A stretch of 64,000 bases of DNA from Treponema sp. UBA3813 (GCA_002368605.1 DFEB01000031.1:1938-65937), one strand, 5' to 3'. Positions 1 through 9,439 are shown, counted from the stretch's first letter. Made by a program: numbers and translations. Notes: generated from the letters alone by a model not told the origin.

Positions 1-530
<530 letters not shown>

Positions 531-540
531 CTATAAAATA

Positions 541-578
541 GTAAAAAAAGAAGATTCGGAAATGGATTAGAATCTTCT
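541..578 (-). terminator. Intrinsic terminator inside the nifJ leader (candidate attenuator)
   Basis: Read on the minus strand, the 9-bp arms at 578-570 and 557-549 form a perfect AGAAGATTC/GAATCTTCT hairpin with a 12-nt loop, followed by a run of T (548-543). It lies between the nifJ promoter and its ribosome binding site. The upstream neighbour on the other side is divergent, so this terminator cannot serve an upstream gene. Premature termination of nifJ mRNA is inferred. Confidence 0.7.
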
Positions 579-610
579 ATGAAAAAAAATACATGAAATG
601 ATTACCTAAT

Positions 611-639
611 AGAATAAACCTAAATCAAGAATCTTACAA
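611..639 (-). promoter_or_regulatory. Sigma70-type promoter for nifJ
   Basis: On the minus strand TTGTAA (639-634), a 17-bp spacer and TATTCT (616-611) make a good housekeeping promoter. Transcription would start near 604, giving a leader of about 80 nt that includes the hairpin at 578-549. Confidence 0.6.
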
Positions 640-749
640 GGGTAATTTTTTCTTCTAAGATGATGAAAAATAAAATATCTTCAGTTATAATGAGAAAAAC
701 CGATATTTAAACAAAACAGCAAAAGTGAAATTCATTTTGGGGGAAATAT

Positions 750-1574
750 ATGAAAAAATTAATGTTTATTATTGCCGTAAGCGCGCTCTCTGCACAGCTT
801 TTCGCATTCGACCCAGAGGTATCTCTCAAACCTGTCGGGACTGTAAGCGAATACACAAAAACAGAGTACCAAATCACAGAAAAATTCGGCGATTATTACC
901 GCTCACCACGCGCAAAATTCGTTCATGTTTTCAACGCTGCTGGCAAAGAAACAGAAGCATCTGAACTCACAAGCAAAGACTCTCTCATCGACCGCATTAC
1001 ATACAAATATGAAGGAAACAATCTCGTTGAAACAGTCTGCACCGATGCTGATGGAAAAGTTTTCTGGAAAATCACAACAACATACGATGCAGAGGGCCGC
1101 AAGGCAGACGAATCAGAATTTAACTCAAGCGACAATCTCGTAAACCGCACAATCTGGCGCGTCAACGGAAATCAGGTTGATGAGTCATATTACAATGCAG
1201 ACGGAACACTTCTTTCAAAAATCATCACAAAATACGATGAGCAGAACAGAATTGAAGAAGTCGCTCAGTACCATGCCGCAGGTTTCCTTGAAGAAAAATC
1301 AGTATATTCTTACAACGATGCTGGAAAACTTTCGGAAATTTCTTACTATAATGGCGCAGACCTTCTCACAAAAAAAGTTGTATTCCGCTTCGATGCTTCA
1401 TATCAGATTACCGAGGAACAGACTTACAATGCGGCAAACAAACTTATCGTTCGCGTAATCTACAAATATGACGGAAGTGGTAATATTATCAAAACTACGA
1501 CTTACAATGTCGCAGAAAAATTCGGGACAACTGTAAACGAACTTGCAGGAATTTCTGAATATTCTTACAAATAA
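750..1574 (+). CDS. Secreted YD/RHS-like repeat protein
   Basis: A 274-residue protein with a signal peptide (MKKLMFIIAVSALSAQLFA, cut before FDPEV). The rest is about seven degenerate repeats of 22-26 residues, each with a tyrosine-rich strand such as ITKYDEQNRIEE or YSYNDAGKLSE, which resemble the YD repeats of RHS-type and wall-associated proteins and the related MORN-like strands. It has no membrane anchor or lipobox, so it is probably periplasmic or exported. A GGGGG ribosome binding site precedes the ATG, and TATAAT at 686-691 could be its -10 box. Function is unknown; beta-strand repeats suggest binding to sugar or envelope partners. The following LysM gene begins 55 bp later and may be co-transcribed. 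Confidence 0.75.
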   Translation: MKKLMFIIAVSALSAQLFAFDPEVSLKPVGTVSEYTKTEYQITEKFGDYYRSPRAKFVHVFNAAGKETEASELTSKDSLIDRITYKYEGNNLVETVCTDADGKVFWKITTTYDAEGRKADESEFNSSDNLVNRTIWRVNGNQVDESYYNADGTLLSKIITKYDEQNRIEEVAQYHAAGFLEEKSVYSYNDAGKLSEISYYNGADLLTKKVVFRFDASYQITEEQTYNAANKLIVRVIYKYDGSGNIIKTTTYNVAEKFGTTVNELAGISEYSYK

Positions 1575-1629
1575 CAGGATTTGACCGTTCGGATTTTTTG
1601 AAGATTCGAGAAACTAAGAGGGGAAACAG

Positions 1630-3288
1630 ATGAAAACAATCGGAATCAAACTTGCTGATGGAACATTTTATCCAGTTCTTGAAGAAGGCTCGCCCAAAAA
1701 AAGAATGTTGGATTTAACCACAGCGAAAGACAACCAGACAAAAGTTCAGATTGACTTGTATCGTTCAGAAAATGGCACTATGGAAGATGCCGAGTATGTC
1801 GATACCCTTGAGGTAACAAAACTCAATCCTCACCCGAACGGAGAGCCGGAACTTCACCTTTCGGTGGGCTTGGATGAAGAAAATCGTCTTACAGCAGAAG
1901 TCGTTGACCCGGAGACTGGCAAAAAAAGTGAGACTGAAGTCACATTGGTTTCACGAACCGCTGCCGAGCGCTCAGAACCATCAGATTTTGCAATCGCAGG
2001 AGCAGGAACAGGCCTCGTTTCAGAAGAATCAATTGCAGAAAATGACTCTGGCGATGCCACTTTCTCACCAGACGAACTTCCTGACATGGGAACGACGGCT
2101 CTCGAAGACATGCCCTTCGCATTTGATCACTCAGAACCTCATGCAACAAGCGATTTGAGTCCTTCAGCAACTTCATCGTCTTCAGATTCTGATGATTTTG
2201 AAGGAGCACTTCCAGATTTCTCCGATTTGGACGATGATATTCCTGTCGAAGACACGACTCTTGAATCTATCAAATTTTCAAATAACCCGATTTCTGAAAC
2301 CGAAAGCAGTGATGTAATCGGAACAGAAAGTCCAGCTTTGGAAACTTCAGATTCAGACGATCAGACTGTCAGCGACAATTTCTCAACTGAAGATTTTTCT
2401 CTCCCAGACTTTGATGATGACAGCACTTTGTCAGACAATTCACTCTCTGAAAATACTGATGAAACAGTAAGCGCAGAGCCTGAAAACTTCGATTTACCAG
2501 ATTTTGACACACCTGCTTCAGACACAACAGATTTTTCTTCAGATACATCTACAACAGGTCTTAATTTCGATGATTTGGACGATCCTTCATTCAATTCAAC
2601 GGAATTCGATTCTACTTTGGATGACTTAAATTCAGAATCTGAGAACGATTTCACTGACAATACGACGGCCACCGGCTCAGCGATGGATTTCTCTGACCTT
2701 TATGACAAAGAAACCCTTGCAGGTGAGCATGCCTCTCTTTATGACGATGAGGAAGAAGAAAAGAAAACCCGCACTCCAGTGATTATCTGCATTATCTGTG
2801 CGATTATCTGTATCATCGCTACAGTTCTGCTCCTCTTTATCATTCCGTCAAAATACAATCTCATTGCATCCCGCAATACGAACGGCATTTCACTTCTTGA
2901 CCGCTTCTTCTCAAAAGAAAAAGAAAGTGCCGTTGAAAAAACAGTTGAAACTCCAGCCCAGCTTGAAGAGCCAAAAGAAGAGACAAAAATCATCGATGTT
3001 GTGGTTGAAGAGCCAAAATCTGCCCCGGAAGCAGTCGAAGATAAAATCGTAATTGCTCCAGAGCCGGAAAAAGTCGTTCCAAAGCCAGCTCCTGTGGAAG
3101 AAAAAAAGCCGGAAGTCAAAAAATCAGCGGACGCAAAATATCACATCCGTTGGGGCGACACCCTTTGGGATATTTCTGAGTCTTACTACAAAACACCATG
3201 GAAATACCCGAAAATCGCCGACTACAACAAAATCAAAAATCCGGATCTGATTATTTCCGGAACAGATATTTTGATTCCTGCGGAGTAA
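1630..3288 (+). CDS. LysM-domain inner-membrane protein with long acidic cytoplasmic region
   Basis: 552 residues. Residues 1-115 form a folded-looking N-terminal part; 120-365 are very rich in Ser, Asp and Glu and low in complexity; one membrane helix lies at about 382-406 (VIICIICAIICIIATVLLL). A Pro/Glu/Lys-rich stalk follows, and a C-terminal LysM domain lies at 504-550 (YHIRWGDTLWDIS...). LysM domains bind N-acetylglucosamine in peptidoglycan, so this protein should tie the inner membrane to the wall with a long cytoplasmic tail. The ATG has an AGAGGGG site 6 nt upstream. A strong terminator follows, then an Slt gene. A link to cell shape or wall remodelling is inferred from the domain and the neighbour. 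Confidence 0.85.
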   Translation: MKTIGIKLADGTFYPVLEEGSPKKRMLDLTTAKDNQTKVQIDLYRSENGTMEDAEYVDTLEVTKLNPHPNGEPELHLSVGLDEENRLTAEVVDPETGKKSETEVTLVSRTAAERSEPSDFAIAGAGTGLVSEESIAENDSGDATFSPDELPDMGTTALEDMPFAFDHSEPHATSDLSPSATSSSSDSDDFEGALPDFSDLDDDIPVEDTTLESIKFSNNPISETESSDVIGTESPALETSDSDDQTVSDNFSTEDFSLPDFDDDSTLSDNSLSENTDETVSAEPENFDLPDFDTPASDTTDFSSDTSTTGLNFDDLDDPSFNSTEFDSTLDDLNSESENDFTDNTTATGSAMDFSDLYDKETLAGEHASLYDDEEEEKKTRTPVIICIICAIICIIATVLLLFIIPSKYNLIASRNTNGISLLDRFFSKEKESAVEKTVETPAQLEEPKEETKIIDVVVEEPKSAPEAVEDKIVIAPEPEKVVPKPAPVEEKKPEVKKSADAKYHIRWGDTLWDISESYYKTPWKYPKIADYNKIKNPDLIISGTDILIPAE

Positions 3289-3296
3289 TTTGAAAC

Positions 3297-3343
3297 ACAG
3301 ATTATCACAGATTAGATTTAATTTGTGATAGTCTGTTTTTTTT
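3297..3343 (+). terminator. Intrinsic terminator after the LysM gene
   Basis: Arms at 3297-3309 and 3324-3336 pair over 13 bp with one G-U, and T8 follows. The 3' arm overlaps the -35 box of the slt promoter, so the two signals are packed together. Confidence 0.85.
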
Positions 3344-3351
3344 GTTAAAAT
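3323..3351 (+). promoter_or_regulatory. Promoter of slt placed for a leaderless transcript
   Basis: TTGTGA (3323-3328), a 17-bp spacer and TAAAAT (3346-3351). Seven bases later comes the ATG at 3359, and there is no Shine-Dalgarno sequence. Transcription is therefore expected to begin at or next to the start codon. Confidence 0.6.
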
Positions 3352-3358
3352 CTTCTAT

Positions 3359-5671
3359 ATGAAAAAAGTCCTTCCTTTTCTTGTTTTCCTTTTGGTTTTT
3401 TCCGCCTGTGCGCCCGTGGGAATTTCCATCTCAAAAAACTCTCCCCAAAAGAAATTCGGTGACGACGCGCATTATTTTCTCGCCTTGCAGGCAGCGGACA
3501 GGGGGGACGAGGCCGAAGCCCAGCGACTTTTTAAAATCTCCCGCAAAAAATCAAATTCCTTAATCGCAAAACGAAGCGCAGAAGCCCTCACTTTGCTTGG
3601 AAGCGTTTCTGATCGCATTGAGGCGGCGCAGTTTCTCGCAGAAAACTACACGGACGAAAATTCCCTTGTAACGGCTTGCCAGGAATTGTTCAATCACGGC
3701 GAATATGCAAAAATCATTTCCCTTACGGACGGTATTTCCCTTGCAGATTCAAGAAATGAACTTATAAAATTACGCCTGCTTTCCCTTGCCCAAAAAAGAG
3801 ACAGTCGCTTTGACTCGGAATTTTTCAAGTGGTATGTGAGCCGCCCCCTTTCAAGCGAACATCTGGAAAGTTACGCGACTTATATAGCGCTCCTCAACGA
3901 AAAAAACAAAAATATCGAAGCCGAAAGCGAAAAATTCCAAAAAGATTTGAACAAACGAAGCCTGCTTGAAAGTCAGTTAGCCCCGGATTATAAAGAAAAG
4001 CCGTACTCGGAATCAGATTCCGCCCAAAACTCCATTGTTCCAGAGGGCGGATTTGACCCGCTTTTTGAAGCACTGTCCGAGGCAGAAAATCCCGAAAAAA
4101 CAATCATGGAATTCAGAATCGCCGTTTTCCACCGGAGCTACAAACTTACAATCGACCAAATCGACAAAATCTTCCAGATTTATAAAAATCGCGGCGAAGA
4201 AGTAGACTCACAGATTCTTTCTGACATCGGAAAATCCACTTTGTACGGCACGAAAGATTATTTTACTTCCGCACGGAAATTCGACACATTGGCAAAAGAA
4301 TTGCCCCGCGAAAAGGCCTATTTCGCTCATTTTTACGCTGCCCGCCTCTATGACAAGGCCGGACGCTACCCACGGCAGACAGTCTCCCGCTTCCGAAGCG
4401 CCCTTGAATCCACCGATGATGCCCCACAATTCGACAACTGCCTCTGGTATCTTCTCAACTTCCAGCTGCGAACTTCCACCGATGACATAATTTCAACGCT
4501 GACAGAATACGGCTCGCGAATCAATGACCCGGAATATTTCGATGATTTTTTTGACTCACTCTCAATTCTCTTGCTTTCAAGTCACCGCTGGCAGGATTTT
4601 TACAAAGTCTGGAAAACGACAAATTCAAATTTCTCGGATTACACTCAGGGAAAATATGCCTACATTTCAGGCCGTCTGATTGAGGAAGGCTTGGCTCAGG
4701 GCGATGAAGGACTTAAAACCCGCCAGACTGTCGAAGCATACACTCAGGTTCTCAATTCAAATTCTTCTCTCTATTATAAAGTTTGCGCCATGGAAAGGCT
4801 CAATGTCACCGACAAGGCTTTGATTGAGTCTTACCTGTTGAAGAAAAATGCTGAAGGAGCAGAAAGTGCCAGCGGGAATGCAGAAAGCCCTGATGCGAGC
4901 CAGCTTTTAAAAGGTTACGAAGAATTCGGCTTTCCCCAAAGAGTTTATTCAGAATGGTTCGCCAACCGAAACAATCTTTCGATTCAAGATGCAATAGACG
5001 CAAGCTCTTTTTTAAGCCGCTGTGCAGAAGCCAGCAAGGATAATTCTTACAATGTGCAGAGCCTTAGAATTGCCGCCCGCCGTTTTGAAAGCACAGAAGG
5101 TAAGATTCCACGGGAACTGCTTGAACGCAATTTTCCCCAATTCTATAAATCAATAATCGATAAAGCCGCAAAAGAATTTGAAGTGCCGGATTATCTCATG
5201 TATGCCCTTGTCCGAAGCGAGAGTTTTTTTGACGCAGGCGCCACGAGTAAAGCCGGCGCGAACGGCCTCACCCAGCTTATGGAAGCTACCGCCGATGACG
5301 AGGCACGCAAACTTAAGCTTGGCGATAATTACGATATTTTTGCCCCAGAAACGAATGTTCGCATGGGGGCACATTATCTTTCCTCCCTCATTTCACGCAC
5401 CGACGAGAATAATGAATTGCTCGCCCTTTACGCATACAATGCAGGCCTTACGAATGTACGGAACTGGGTCAAGCGCTTCCGAAGCGATTGGTCAACTACA
5501 GGAAAGGCCTCATATCAGCCGGCAGGAATCAGCATGGACTTATTCCTGGAATCCCTTCCTTTTGCTGAAACGCGGGAATACGGCAGAAAAGTGATTGCGG
5601 CAGCGGCCATGTACGCATATCTTTATGATGAGAAACTTCCCTGCGAAACCGTACGCGAAATAATGTATTAG
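3359..5671 (+). CDS. slt: Slt-type lytic transglycosylase lipoprotein
   Basis: 770 residues. A lipoprotein signal ends at Cys17 (LLVFSAC). A long helical middle region, rich in repeats of the Slt70 superhelix kind, is followed by an SLT domain at about 595-735. The catalytic glutamate is Glu621 in ALVRSESFF; the GANGLTQLM and YNAGLTNVRNW motifs of the family follow. These enzymes cleave the MurNAc-GlcNAc bond of peptidoglycan to give 1,6-anhydro-MurNAc ends. Anchoring to the membrane places it in the periplasm. It is preceded by the LysM wall-binding gene, which fits a wall-remodelling locus. The start codon has no ribosome binding site and seems to be read from a leaderless message. Confidence 0.92.
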   Translation: MKKVLPFLVFLLVFSACAPVGISISKNSPQKKFGDDAHYFLALQAADRGDEAEAQRLFKISRKKSNSLIAKRSAEALTLLGSVSDRIEAAQFLAENYTDENSLVTACQELFNHGEYAKIISLTDGISLADSRNELIKLRLLSLAQKRDSRFDSEFFKWYVSRPLSSEHLESYATYIALLNEKNKNIEAESEKFQKDLNKRSLLESQLAPDYKEKPYSESDSAQNSIVPEGGFDPLFEALSEAENPEKTIMEFRIAVFHRSYKLTIDQIDKIFQIYKNRGEEVDSQILSDIGKSTLYGTKDYFTSARKFDTLAKELPREKAYFAHFYAARLYDKAGRYPRQTVSRFRSALESTDDAPQFDNCLWYLLNFQLRTSTDDIISTLTEYGSRINDPEYFDDFFDSLSILLLSSHRWQDFYKVWKTTNSNFSDYTQGKYAYISGRLIEEGLAQGDEGLKTRQTVEAYTQVLNSNSSLYYKVCAMERLNVTDKALIESYLLKKNAEGAESASGNAESPDASQLLKGYEEFGFPQRVYSEWFANRNNLSIQDAIDASSFLSRCAEASKDNSYNVQSLRIAARRFESTEGKIPRELLERNFPQFYKSIIDKAAKEFEVPDYLMYALVRSESFFDAGATSKAGANGLTQLMEATADDEARKLKLGDNYDIFAPETNVRMGAHYLSSLISRTDENNELLALYAYNAGLTNVRNWVKRFRSDWSTTGKASYQPAGISMDLFLESLPFAETREYGRKVIAAAAMYAYLYDEKLPCETVREIMY

Positions 5672-5684
5672 AGGAGAGGTCAAG

Positions 5685-5772
5685 CCCGCATGGAGGCGGG
5701 TAAAAGACAGTTGTCCGCGAGAATTTGACGACCATGTAACGGGCGCAAATTCTCGTCACGACATGGATGTCG
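5685..5772. repeat. Cluster of three short hairpins between convergent genes
   Basis: The gap between slt and the cyclase holds CCCGCATGGAGGCGGG (5685-5700), a 9-bp inverted repeat cgagaattt/aaattctcg (5718-5726 and 5747-5755), and the palindrome CGACATGGATGTCG (5759-5772). The first and last share a CATGGA core with the hairpin at 12708-12725, as expected for a dispersed mini-element. No long T run follows, so a terminator role is uncertain. Confidence 0.55.
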
Positions 5773-5774
5773 AA

Positions 5775-7826
5775 TTATTTTTCTGTAGCACGAAGGATTC
5801 CATCCCAGTTTTCGGGCGGATTCTGAATCAGCTTTTCACATTTGTCGATGAATTTTACTGACGGAGCGTCATTTTCTGAATTTGAAGAGAATTTCGCCTT
5901 AGCTCCGGCAAAATCACCCTTCACAAACAAGGAGTATGCCTCATCGTAGACTTTTCGACTTTCTGTGCTTTCATCGAATTCTTCGTTTGTCATGGGAACG
6001 AAAACCTGCACTCCCTCTTTTTTTCCAACGACGGCAATATTTGAAATCGGGCGGAATTTATACTCACAGCCGTGAGAAAGGGCGCTTTCCATCGTGGCTT
6101 TGCTACACATAGTGTATGTTCCGAACTGCTTGTTTATTCCCTCCAGACGGCTGGCAAGATTCACCGTGTCCCCCATCATCGTGTAGTCAAAACGACTTCT
6201 GCTTCCCATGTTGCCGACAACTGCCGTTCCTGTATTCAAACCGATTCTCTGGACAAAAGACTTTCCAGTGACTTTTGTGAGTTCGTCCTGCATTTCGCGG
6301 AGTTTTTTCTGGCAAGCGAGCGCGGCATCAACTGCCCTTTTGGCATGGTCTTCTTGTTTTGTCGGCGCACCCCAAAAAGCAATGATTGCGTCTCCTTCAT
6401 ATTTATCAATTGTTCCACCGTGTGCGAGGATAATATCTGTCATTGCGCTCAAGTAATTGTTTAGCAAATCGGTAAGTTCTTTAGGCGTAAGTTTTTCTGA
6501 AATCGAAGTGAATCCCTGGACATCAGAAAAATATGCCGTGATTTCCCGTTCCTCGCCGCCAAGATTCAGTTTTTCAGGATTGGCAATCAGATTTTCGATA
6601 ACGGCAGGACTCAAATACTGCTTGAACGCGGCTTTGAGATAGCGTTTTTGATGCCCCTCGGTCATATAGCCCTCAAAAATCGCGGTGATGTACGAAAGAA
6701 GGAATGCAAGAACAACTGTCACGACAGGAAGAATATAACCTGCGACAAAAACTGCATAGGAAATAACAATATAGGTCACGCAGACGGCAAATGCAAAAAT
6801 CGTTTTTACCACGAGAGAGACAATCCGCGCCTGAGAAATTGACGAACCGAGCAAAAATCCACCAAAAACACAAAGAAGCACGAGCAAAATCGTCACAAAA
6901 ATCGGAACATCGCGAAGATAATTCTCTTGCAAAATCGTGTCTAACTGACAAAGATGCACGCCGACTCCGGGATATGTGGCTGAAAGAGGAGTAGCGCAAA
7001 TATCGAAAAGACCTGGCGCATACAATCCAAAGAAAATGTAGGAATCTTTGAATTGCTCTGGTGGGATAAAATTCTCTCCTTGCTCTGACCTTGCCTCCTG
7101 CAAGGCATTAGTTTCAGTCTCTTCTATTAAAATCTCGCTTTGAAGAATCTGCTTTGCCGAATAGGGAACAAACTGGTTCAAATCTTTTGCATAACGAATG
7201 TACATTCCGCCCTGCCGTGCGCGGGGAATCGAATCAAAGTCGAGTGTGCCGTTTTTGACGAGGTAGCTGGAAATTGAAAGACCGTATTCACCATTCCTGG
7301 ATGGCTCAACTGGATTTCGACGAGCAACTCTGTCAGAATCGAGACTTGAACTCACATTTCCGAGCAACGCTGCGCTGTCTCGCAAAGCCAAAATCGGCAA
7401 AGTCGGCTCGCTTTCTTTGTTTTCATAAAACACAGTCTGAATCACGCGCCCGAAATTCTTGGAACTTTCGGCGAATTTTTCATCATCTTGCTCACCATAA
7501 ACCGATGGCTCGGAATAAATCATATCAAACGCAAAAGAAGCAGCCCCCGCGCGATTAAAATAATCAACCATTTTTGCATAAGCCTCACGCGGCCACGGCC
7601 AGCCCCAGCCGAATTCGGATTTTGCCCAGTCCAAACTTTCTTGGTCGAGCAGAACGAGCGAAATTTCTTCGGATGGCGAAAAATGCACCGAAGAAAGAGC
7701 CATTCGCGTATCGTAGGCTTTGTTTTCCGCCCAGTTGAGCGCGCCCGTGAGAGCAAGGGCTGAAATTACGGCGAAAAGCGCAAAAAGTGAAATGATTTGT
7801 TGTCGGATTTTTTTGACTTTTTTCAT
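5775..7826 (-). CDS. CHASE2-domain class III adenylate cyclase
   Basis: 683 residues. An N-terminal membrane helix is followed by an extracytoplasmic CHASE2 sensor (about 35-305), three membrane helices (about 308-385) and a class III nucleotide cyclase domain (about 430-600). Metal-binding Asp is in YFSDVQGFTS. Lys in TIDKYEGDAI and Asp in FDYTMMGDTVNLASR are the residues that select adenine, so cAMP is the expected product. A tail of about 80 residues after the cyclase resembles a helical repeat. CHASE2 cyclases are abundant in treponemes; the ligand cannot be read from sequence. The ATG has AGGAAG upstream. The M48 protease gene ends 8 bp before it on the same strand, so SH3, M48 and cyclase may form one transcript. 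Confidence 0.92.
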   Translation of the reverse strand: MKKVKKIRQQIISLFALFAVISALALTGALNWAENKAYDTRMALSSVHFSPSEEISLVLLDQESLDWAKSEFGWGWPWPREAYAKMVDYFNRAGAASFAFDMIYSEPSVYGEQDDEKFAESSKNFGRVIQTVFYENKESEPTLPILALRDSAALLGNVSSSLDSDRVARRNPVEPSRNGEYGLSISSYLVKNGTLDFDSIPRARQGGMYIRYAKDLNQFVPYSAKQILQSEILIEETETNALQEARSEQGENFIPPEQFKDSYIFFGLYAPGLFDICATPLSATYPGVGVHLCQLDTILQENYLRDVPIFVTILLVLLCVFGGFLLGSSISQARIVSLVVKTIFAFAVCVTYIVISYAVFVAGYILPVVTVVLAFLLSYITAIFEGYMTEGHQKRYLKAAFKQYLSPAVIENLIANPEKLNLGGEEREITAYFSDVQGFTSISEKLTPKELTDLLNNYLSAMTDIILAHGGTIDKYEGDAIIAFWGAPTKQEDHAKRAVDAALACQKKLREMQDELTKVTGKSFVQRIGLNTGTAVVGNMGSRSRFDYTMMGDTVNLASRLEGINKQFGTYTMCSKATMESALSHGCEYKFRPISNIAVVGKKEGVQVFVPMTNEEFDESTESRKVYDEAYSLFVKGDFAGAKAKFSSNSENDAPSVKFIDKCEKLIQNPPENWDGILRATEK

Positions 7827-7834
7827 ACTTCTTC

Positions 7835-8830
7835 CTATTTATTTTTTGCGAAGCGTGCCGTACGATAGGCTCTTGTGTCGGCCGATAAAGTCACTTGTTT
7901 TAGGGCAGAGTTTACATTGCTGATACGCTGGTCTGGCGAAGGATGGGTCTTATACATACCACTTGATTTTCCTGTCTGAGAAGCTTTGAGAAGAGAGAGC
8001 ATGTCTAGCATTGACGAAGGATTGTAGCCCGCGCTTGCCATGAGCGTGAGAGCGAGCGTGTCCGCGTCGAATTCCTGATTTTTGGAATAGCCGTTGTTCA
8101 CCATGTCCGTGACGACATCGCTGACCATATCGTTCATTGTGCTTGCAAGTTCCGCGTCTTTTTTGGCGACAGAAACGGCTGCGCTTGTGGCAGAAATGCC
8201 AGCCGCCGTCCATCGGCTTGTTTTAATCGCCTTGAGACTATGCTGAAGCTGAATGTGAGCGATTTCATGAGCTATTACTCCGGCCAGCGCGTCTTCGCTG
8301 TTCGTGCAGGCCAAAAGTCCGCGGGTAATGAAGATATGTCCGCCGCTCGTTGCAAAGGCATTCACTTCGCTTGAATCAAGAATCTTCACATGGTAGCCGT
8401 TGTACAACTCAGGTTTTTCAGAATTGATTACGATTACATTGCAGATTTTATTGAGATAGGCTTCCGTTGCTGGCGCAGAATATACCTTGTAATTGCTGAG
8501 AATCGTTGCCGCGACTGCCCGGCCAATGTAATATTCGTTTTCGGGTGTGATTTCTTCCATTGCCTTAGAGACCGAAGCACCAGCATTCAAAGCAGCCCCG
8601 GCCTCTCCGTAGCCTGCCGCGCTGGCAATCTCACTTGCCGCAGAAAGTGCGCTGGTAAGTCCACTTGAAGACGCGCAAGAAGTCAAAGAAATTAGCAATG
8701 AGAAGTTAGCAATTAGCAATGAAGAGAATATTCTTCGCTTGTTTCGACTACGCTCAACAACCGTCGTTCGGAATGACGAGAGAGTCGCACTGAATAACAA
8801 TTTTCCGTTTTCCGTTTTCATTTTTAACAT
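7835..8830 (-). CDS. M48-family metalloprotease lipoprotein with a repeat-derived signal peptide
   Basis: 331 residues. The HEIAHIQLQH zinc motif starts at His188, and the third ligand is likely in the NQEFDADTLA segment, as in BepA/LoiP-type M48 periplasmic proteases that act in outer-membrane protein quality control. Lipidation is expected at Cys52 (LISLTSC). The first 48 residues are unusually long and are encoded by three dispersed repeats (8690-8826), so the hydrophobic part of the signal is made from repeat DNA. A perfect AGGAGG at 8845-8840 supports the ATG at 8830, even though ATG codons closer to the lipobox exist only in the repeat. The RBS lies in the end of the upstream SH3 gene. 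Confidence 0.88.
   Translation of the reverse strand: MLKMKTENGKLLFSATLSSFRTTVVERSRNKRRIFSSLLIANFSLLISLTSCASSSGLTSALSAASEIASAAGYGEAGAALNAGASVSKAMEEITPENEYYIGRAVAATILSNYKVYSAPATEAYLNKICNVIVINSEKPELYNGYHVKILDSSEVNAFATSGGHIFITRGLLACTNSEDALAGVIAHEIAHIQLQHSLKAIKTSRWTAAGISATSAAVSVAKKDAELASTMNDMVSDVVTDMVNNGYSKNQEFDADTLALTLMASAGYNPSSMLDMLSLLKASQTGKSSGMYKTHPSPDQRISNVNSALKQVTLSADTRAYRTARFAKNK
8690..8826. repeat. Three dispersed repeats joined end to end inside the M48 gene
   Basis: From low to high coordinates on the plus strand there are tagcaat-type units (8690-8725), a segment of the cgactacgctcaacaacc type ending in ggaatgacg (8745-8780), and ccgttttccgtttt units (8802-8820). Related units recur at 27411-27450, 35834-35862, 36831-36857 and, for the palindromic class, 41784-41805. 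The open reading frame passes through all of them. Confidence 0.7.
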
Positions 8831-8831
8831 T

Positions 8832-9314
8832 TTACTCGCCCTCCTTTAAGTGACCTTCGCTGATAAAGGCGGAAAGTTCTGAATCAGACACAGTGATTTT
8901 TTCAACCCGGTCAACTTCTTCATAATTCAGGCTTGCGTTTGAAGATTTGAAGGCATTTTCGGCTTCCTCGGAAAATCCCTTTCCCGCAAGGGCAAGTTCG
9001 TTTGAAGAAGCATTCACAGAAGTGCTGCCAGATTTTGCGATTTTTTTGCTGGTGAGGCTTCCATTTGGAATCCAGCCCGTAACCGAAGCATTTGATGAAA
9101 GTCTGACCCGTGATTTTTTGGAATTGCTTTCAAGCACGATAAGGGCATCTCCGTAAGTGACCGTGGCGGTTTTTTTGGCGAAAAATCCCGTGCTGCTTTT
9201 GAGACTAGTTGATTTTACGGAAACATAGACCGTTGCATTCGTTTTGAATGAAGCGGCAAAAAGAGCGCATGTAAAAAACATTGTGGCGCATAAAAGGCAA
9301 ATTAATTTTTTCAT
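8832..9314 (-). CDS. Secreted bacterial SH3-like domain protein
   Basis: 160 residues with a signal peptide (MKKLICLLCATMFFTCALFA). Residues 25-90 look like a bacterial SH3 domain: VYVSVKSTSLKSS, then a glycine-poor strand set ending in VTGWIPNGSL. Such domains usually bind peptidoglycan peptides or other wall ligands. The tail is Ser/Asn/Glu-rich. It sits one base before the start of the M48 gene and supplies that gene's ribosome binding site, so the two are translated together. No Shine-Dalgarno is visible for its own start; TACAAT at 9329-9324 lies 9 nt before the ATG. Exact function unknown. Confidence 0.72.
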   Translation of the reverse strand: MKKLICLLCATMFFTCALFAASFKTNATVYVSVKSTSLKSSTGFFAKKTATVTYGDALIVLESNSKKSRVRLSSNASVTGWIPNGSLTSKKIAKSGSTSVNASSNELALAGKGFSEEAENAFKSSNASLNYEEVDRVEKITVSDSELSAFISEGHLKEGE

Positions 9315-9404
9315 AGTGCTTTTATTGTACGACAGAAATTTAAAATTAGAAAGAGGAAGTCTAATAACTTTGTCATAGTGACCGCCCCCCCCTTAAAACC
9401 CCCA

Positions 9405-9433
9405 TTCTCATTTTTTATGCAAGACGGTATACT
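9405..9433 (+). promoter_or_regulatory. Promoter of the antiporter gene, leaderless layout
   Basis: TTCTCA (9405-9410), 17 bp, TATACT (9428-9433), then six bases and the ATG at 9440. No ribosome binding site is present. A run of eight C (9385-9392) and a run of five C lie just upstream of the -35 box. Confidence 0.5.
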
Positions 9434-9439
9434 TTTTTT

